Assembly: GCF_006539545.1 (NCBI RefSeq)
Contig: NZ_BJNF01000016.1
Location: 87,660 to 151,659, forward strand
Source of the DNA: Nitrobacter winogradskyi
Lineage (GTDB): Bacteria > Pseudomonadota > Alphaproteobacteria > Rhizobiales > Xanthobacteraceae
DNA: 64,000 bases
Reading direction: 5' to 3'
Positions 62,041 through 64,000 of the stretch are shown here, one piece after another. The notes below the pieces were generated by a model. It did no database searches. It was not told the DNA's origin and saw only the letters and a program-made list of their open reading frames with translations. The position numbers and the translations under genes were made by a program. Position 1 is the stretch's first letter. The number at the start of each line of letters is the position of its first letter.

Positions 62041-62320
62041 GCGGCCCGGTGGTCGGTGGCTGCAACGAAAACGTAATCCTCATCACTATCGGTCGTGGTC
62101 CAGCGAGGCTGACGAAGGGGAGGCATCTGCTCTCGAAGTTACGACTCTTTTGCTCCGCATTCTCCCGACGTTCGTTTATGATGCGAGCACGCTGATAGCG
62201 GGATGGTCGCTGGAGAGAATCCACGAATCCAGTTCCCTTGGCTTGGTGGTATCGCAGTTGGTATGGACTTGGAGCGCAGGCGGAAAGACCAATATTTACA
62301 ATACGAACTCAAACCCATTG

Positions 62321-62338
62321 ACCATCGAGTGGGAATAA
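62321..62338. mobile_element. attR of island 1 / attL of island 2 (second guaA 3'-end copy)
   Basis: ACCATCGAGTGGGAATAA encodes TIEWE-stop in frame, like the true guaA end at 45153-45170. It marks the far end of the first island and, since an integrase with its own arm sites follows, the near end of a second element. Confidence 0.85.
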
Positions 62339-62453
62339 TTTTTGCCCATCCGGGCGTATCCAACATCACGCTATAATACGAAATAAACCAATGAAAATGC
62401 TGAAAAAATCTCTCTGAGGCTTTCGGCGTCTATCGCCGGGTTAGCCTCCCGTT

Positions 62454-62612
62454 TGACGGTATGGCTGGCGTATGGCGCGTCCTGTCTCAACCGAAAAACG
62501 CATATACCGTCAGGGGCAAGAGAGCTTCTGACGGTATATTTTTTTGGCTTAAGCACTTGTAAGTGTTGAATAAAACCCATGTCAGGCGGTCCAATTTTGG
62601 CCTGACGGTATA
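62454..62612. promoter_or_regulatory. Arm-type repeats of the second integrase
   Basis: CTGACGGTATA occurs exactly at 62528-62538 and 62602-62612, as exact inverse TATACCGTCAG at 62503-62513, and as the partial TGACGGTAT at 62454-62462. The layout mirrors that of the first integrase but with an unrelated motif. Confidence 0.8.
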
Positions 62613-62656
62613 ATTGGGTGCTCTCCTGCATTTTTTGACCGATCTGGAGGGTGCAG

Positions 62657-63952
62657 ATGCTGACCGACGCCGCCATCGAGGCACTGAAACCAAAAGATAA
62701 ATTATACAAGATTGTGGATCGTGACGGTATGTACGTCGTGGTCCAACCTTCAGGTTCAATCGTGTTCCGCTTGGACTACCGGCTCAACGGCCGTCGGGAG
62801 ACCCTGACGTTGGGTCGTTATGGCCCGGCGGGTCTATCTCTGGCCCGAGCGCGTGAGAAGCTGATTGATGCCAAGCGCGCGATTTCCGAGGGTCGCTCGC
62901 CGGCGCAGGAAAAGCAGCGCGAGAAGCGGAGGATCAAGGAAGCCAAGAGCTTCGGCCAGTTCGGTGAACGCTGGCTTCAGGAAGCTGGGATGGCGGACAG
63001 TACACGCGCGATGCGGCAGTCGATCTTCGAGCGCGACATCCTGCCGGCGTTTCGCAATCGACTGCTAACCGAGATCCTGCCAGAGGATCTGCGCGGGTTG
63101 TGCACGAAGGTAAAGGAACGCGGGGCGCCGGCAACAGCGGTCCACGTCAGAGACATTGTGAAGTTGGTTTTCGCCTTCGCCATCCTGCACGGGGAGAAGG
63201 TCGCCAACCCGGCCGACGAGGTTGGCCCATCGTCGATCGCGACCTTCATGCCGAAGGACAGGTCGCTATCTCCCGCGGAGATCCGCATCATGCTCGGACA
63301 GCTTGAGCATGTCCCGACGCTACCGACGATACCGACGATCCGTCTCGGGATAAAGCTGATCCTGCTCTCGATGGTGCGAAAGAGCGAATTGCAGGATGCA
63401 GTCTGGGACGAGGTCGATTTTGAGAACGCCGTCTGGTCGATCCCCAAGGAGCGAATGAAGCGCTCGAAGGCGCACAACGTCTATCTATCGCAGCAAATGC
63501 TCGACATCTTCATCGCTCTCAAGACCTGCGCCGGTAACTCGAAATACGTCCTGCCGTCGCGCTACGACGCTGACGCGCCGATGTCGCGGGCCACGTTCAA
63601 TCGGGTCACGGCGGCGGTGGTGGTGCGGGCCAAGAAGGAAGGAATCCCGCTGGAGTCCTTTACGGTTCACGATCTCCGACGCACCGGCTCGACTCTGCTG
63701 AACGAACTGGGCTTCAACAGCGACTGGATCGAGAAGTGCTTGGCGCACGAGGATGGCCGATCCTCACGGGGCATCTACAACAAGGCGGAATATGAGCACC
63801 AGCGCCGCCACATGATGCAGGAATGGGCCAACCTGATCGACGCCTGGGTTGGTGGTCAGAAATACGTGCCTACGCTCTATCCGGCTTCCATGGATCTTCT
63901 GGCCCCGGAGCCTAGCTGTTCAGTCCCGGCATTTGATGGATTGGGTTTATGA
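62657..63952 (+). CDS. Tyrosine-recombinase integrase of island 2
   Basis: This 431-residue integrase has the same domain layout as the first: an arm-binding DUF4102-type N-terminus (LYKIVDRDGMYVVVQPSG), a core-binding domain and a catalytic domain. The catalytic residues are R241 in SMVRKSEL, H338-x-x-R341 in HDLRRTGST and Y374 in GIYNKAEYE. A GGAGG site lies 6 bases before the ATG at 62657. It would integrate at guaA too; its gene follows the second guaA-end repeat directly. The downstream cargo is outside the window. Confidence 0.94.
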   Translation: MLTDAAIEALKPKDKLYKIVDRDGMYVVVQPSGSIVFRLDYRLNGRRETLTLGRYGPAGLSLARAREKLIDAKRAISEGRSPAQEKQREKRRIKEAKSFGQFGERWLQEAGMADSTRAMRQSIFERDILPAFRNRLLTEILPEDLRGLCTKVKERGAPATAVHVRDIVKLVFAFAILHGEKVANPADEVGPSSIATFMPKDRSLSPAEIRIMLGQLEHVPTLPTIPTIRLGIKLILLSMVRKSELQDAVWDEVDFENAVWSIPKERMKRSKAHNVYLSQQMLDIFIALKTCAGNSKYVLPSRYDADAPMSRATFNRVTAAVVVRAKKEGIPLESFTVHDLRRTGSTLLNELGFNSDWIEKCLAHEDGRSSRGIYNKAEYEHQRRHMMQEWANLIDAWVGGQKYVPTLYPASMDLLAPEPSCSVPAFDGLGL

Positions 63953-64000
63953 TGAATCGATCCGGCTCTGAAGTCCAGCGTTTACAGATTGACCTGACTG
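63952..64000 (+). CDS. Start of an unidentified gene (partial)
   Basis: A frame with ATG codons at 63949 and 63952 overlaps the end of the integrase gene and runs off the window (MNRSGSEVQRLQIDLT). Overlap with the integrase stop suggests a coupled small regulator or cargo gene, but 16 residues are too few to name it. Confidence 0.4.
   Translation, partial: MNRSGSEVQRLQIDLT

Larger units (their letters stand above)
45153..62338. mobile_element. Integrated mobilisable island at guaA (about 17.2 kb)
   Basis: The island is bounded by the guaA 3'-end repeats and carries, in order: a tyrosine integrase adjacent to attL, an AlpA-like regulator, TraA relaxase, oriT, TraC/TraD, an AbiE-type toxin-antitoxin pair, an HTH regulator and a five-gene methyltransferase/helicase/nuclease operon. 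No type IV coupling protein or mating-pair genes are seen, so it should need a helper for transfer. Integration at guaA by tyrosine recombinases is a known strategy of several genomic islands. Confidence 0.9.
62041..62656. other. Junction between two tandem islands, no gene seen
   Basis: These 616 bases hold attR (62321-62338) and the arm-type repeats of the second integrase, but no convincing gene. A 62-codon frame ending at attR (…PLTIEWE-stop) is the displaced guaA 3' end fused to island sequence rather than a true gene. Confidence 0.7.

Noticed and set aside
62150..62338. 62-codon frame ending in TIEWE-stop
   Set aside because: The ending is the guaA attachment-site copy; the upstream part shows no protein character, so it is an att-site artefact rather than a gene.
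45170..62338. CRISPR array
   Set aside because: No regularly spaced direct repeats with unique spacers are visible; the repeated motifs are short integrase arm sites.

Overview
The window is a stretch of high-GC alphaproteobacterial chromosome. Gene content and style point to the Bradyrhizobium/Nitrobacter/Rhodopseudomonas/Afipia group: DUF3126 and DUF1491 proteins, a BTLCP transglutaminase-like peptidase, a valine/isobutyrate catabolic cluster, and many copies of the intergenic palindromes typical of that family. The genus is an inference; no rRNA gene is present to settle it.

Bases 1-45,169 are mostly ordinary chromosome. They hold housekeeping and metabolic genes: gpt, a tRNA-Leu, an M29 aminopeptidase, cysE, a gamma carbonic anhydrase, an FKBP isomerase, purB, an ABC-F ATPase, a Ppx/GppA phosphatase, rlmE, guaB, an RsmB-type rRNA methyltransferase and guaA. 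A valine/isobutyrate degradation cluster (thiolase, mmsA, acyl-CoA dehydrogenase, 3-hydroxyisobutyryl-CoA hydrolase, mmsB, MaoC) lies at 25.0-31.7 kb. Palindromic repeats of at least two families sit in many intergenic gaps. A patch at 14.7-17.9 kb looks like decayed accessory DNA: a TTGAWTCAA site array, a frameshifted transposase remnant, a small Gly/Tyr-rich secreted protein and a porin with more relaxed base composition than its neighbours.

From 45,170 to about 62,338 an integrated mobile island is inserted exactly at the 3' end of guaA. The last codons of guaA (...TIEWE-stop) recur in imperfect form at 62,321-62,338, giving attL and attR. The island carries its own tyrosine integrase with arm-type repeats upstream, an AlpA-like regulator, a Ti-type relaxase TraA diverging from TraC/TraD with a recognisable oriT between them, an AbiEi/AbiEii toxin-antitoxin pair, and a small HTH regulator followed by five tightly overlapping genes. 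No coupling protein or type IV secretion genes are visible, so it looks mobilisable rather than self-transmissible.

The five-gene operon (53,175-62,040) is the most interesting item. It encodes an MmeI-like DNA methyltransferase without a visible nuclease domain, a HEPN-type protein, an SF2 helicase, a GIY-YIG protein, and a GHKL ATPase whose C-terminus carries a PD-(D/E)XK-like D-x23-E-x-K motif. Every junction overlaps by 4 or 8 bases. I cannot match the set to a named anti-phage system (BREX, DISARM, Dnd, classical type I/II/III R-M), and I propose it as a candidate new modification-based defence system.

Immediately after attR a second, related tyrosine integrase (62,657-63,952) has a different set of arm-type repeats (CTGACGGTATA). 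This indicates a second element stacked in tandem at the same guaA attachment site and continuing past the window.
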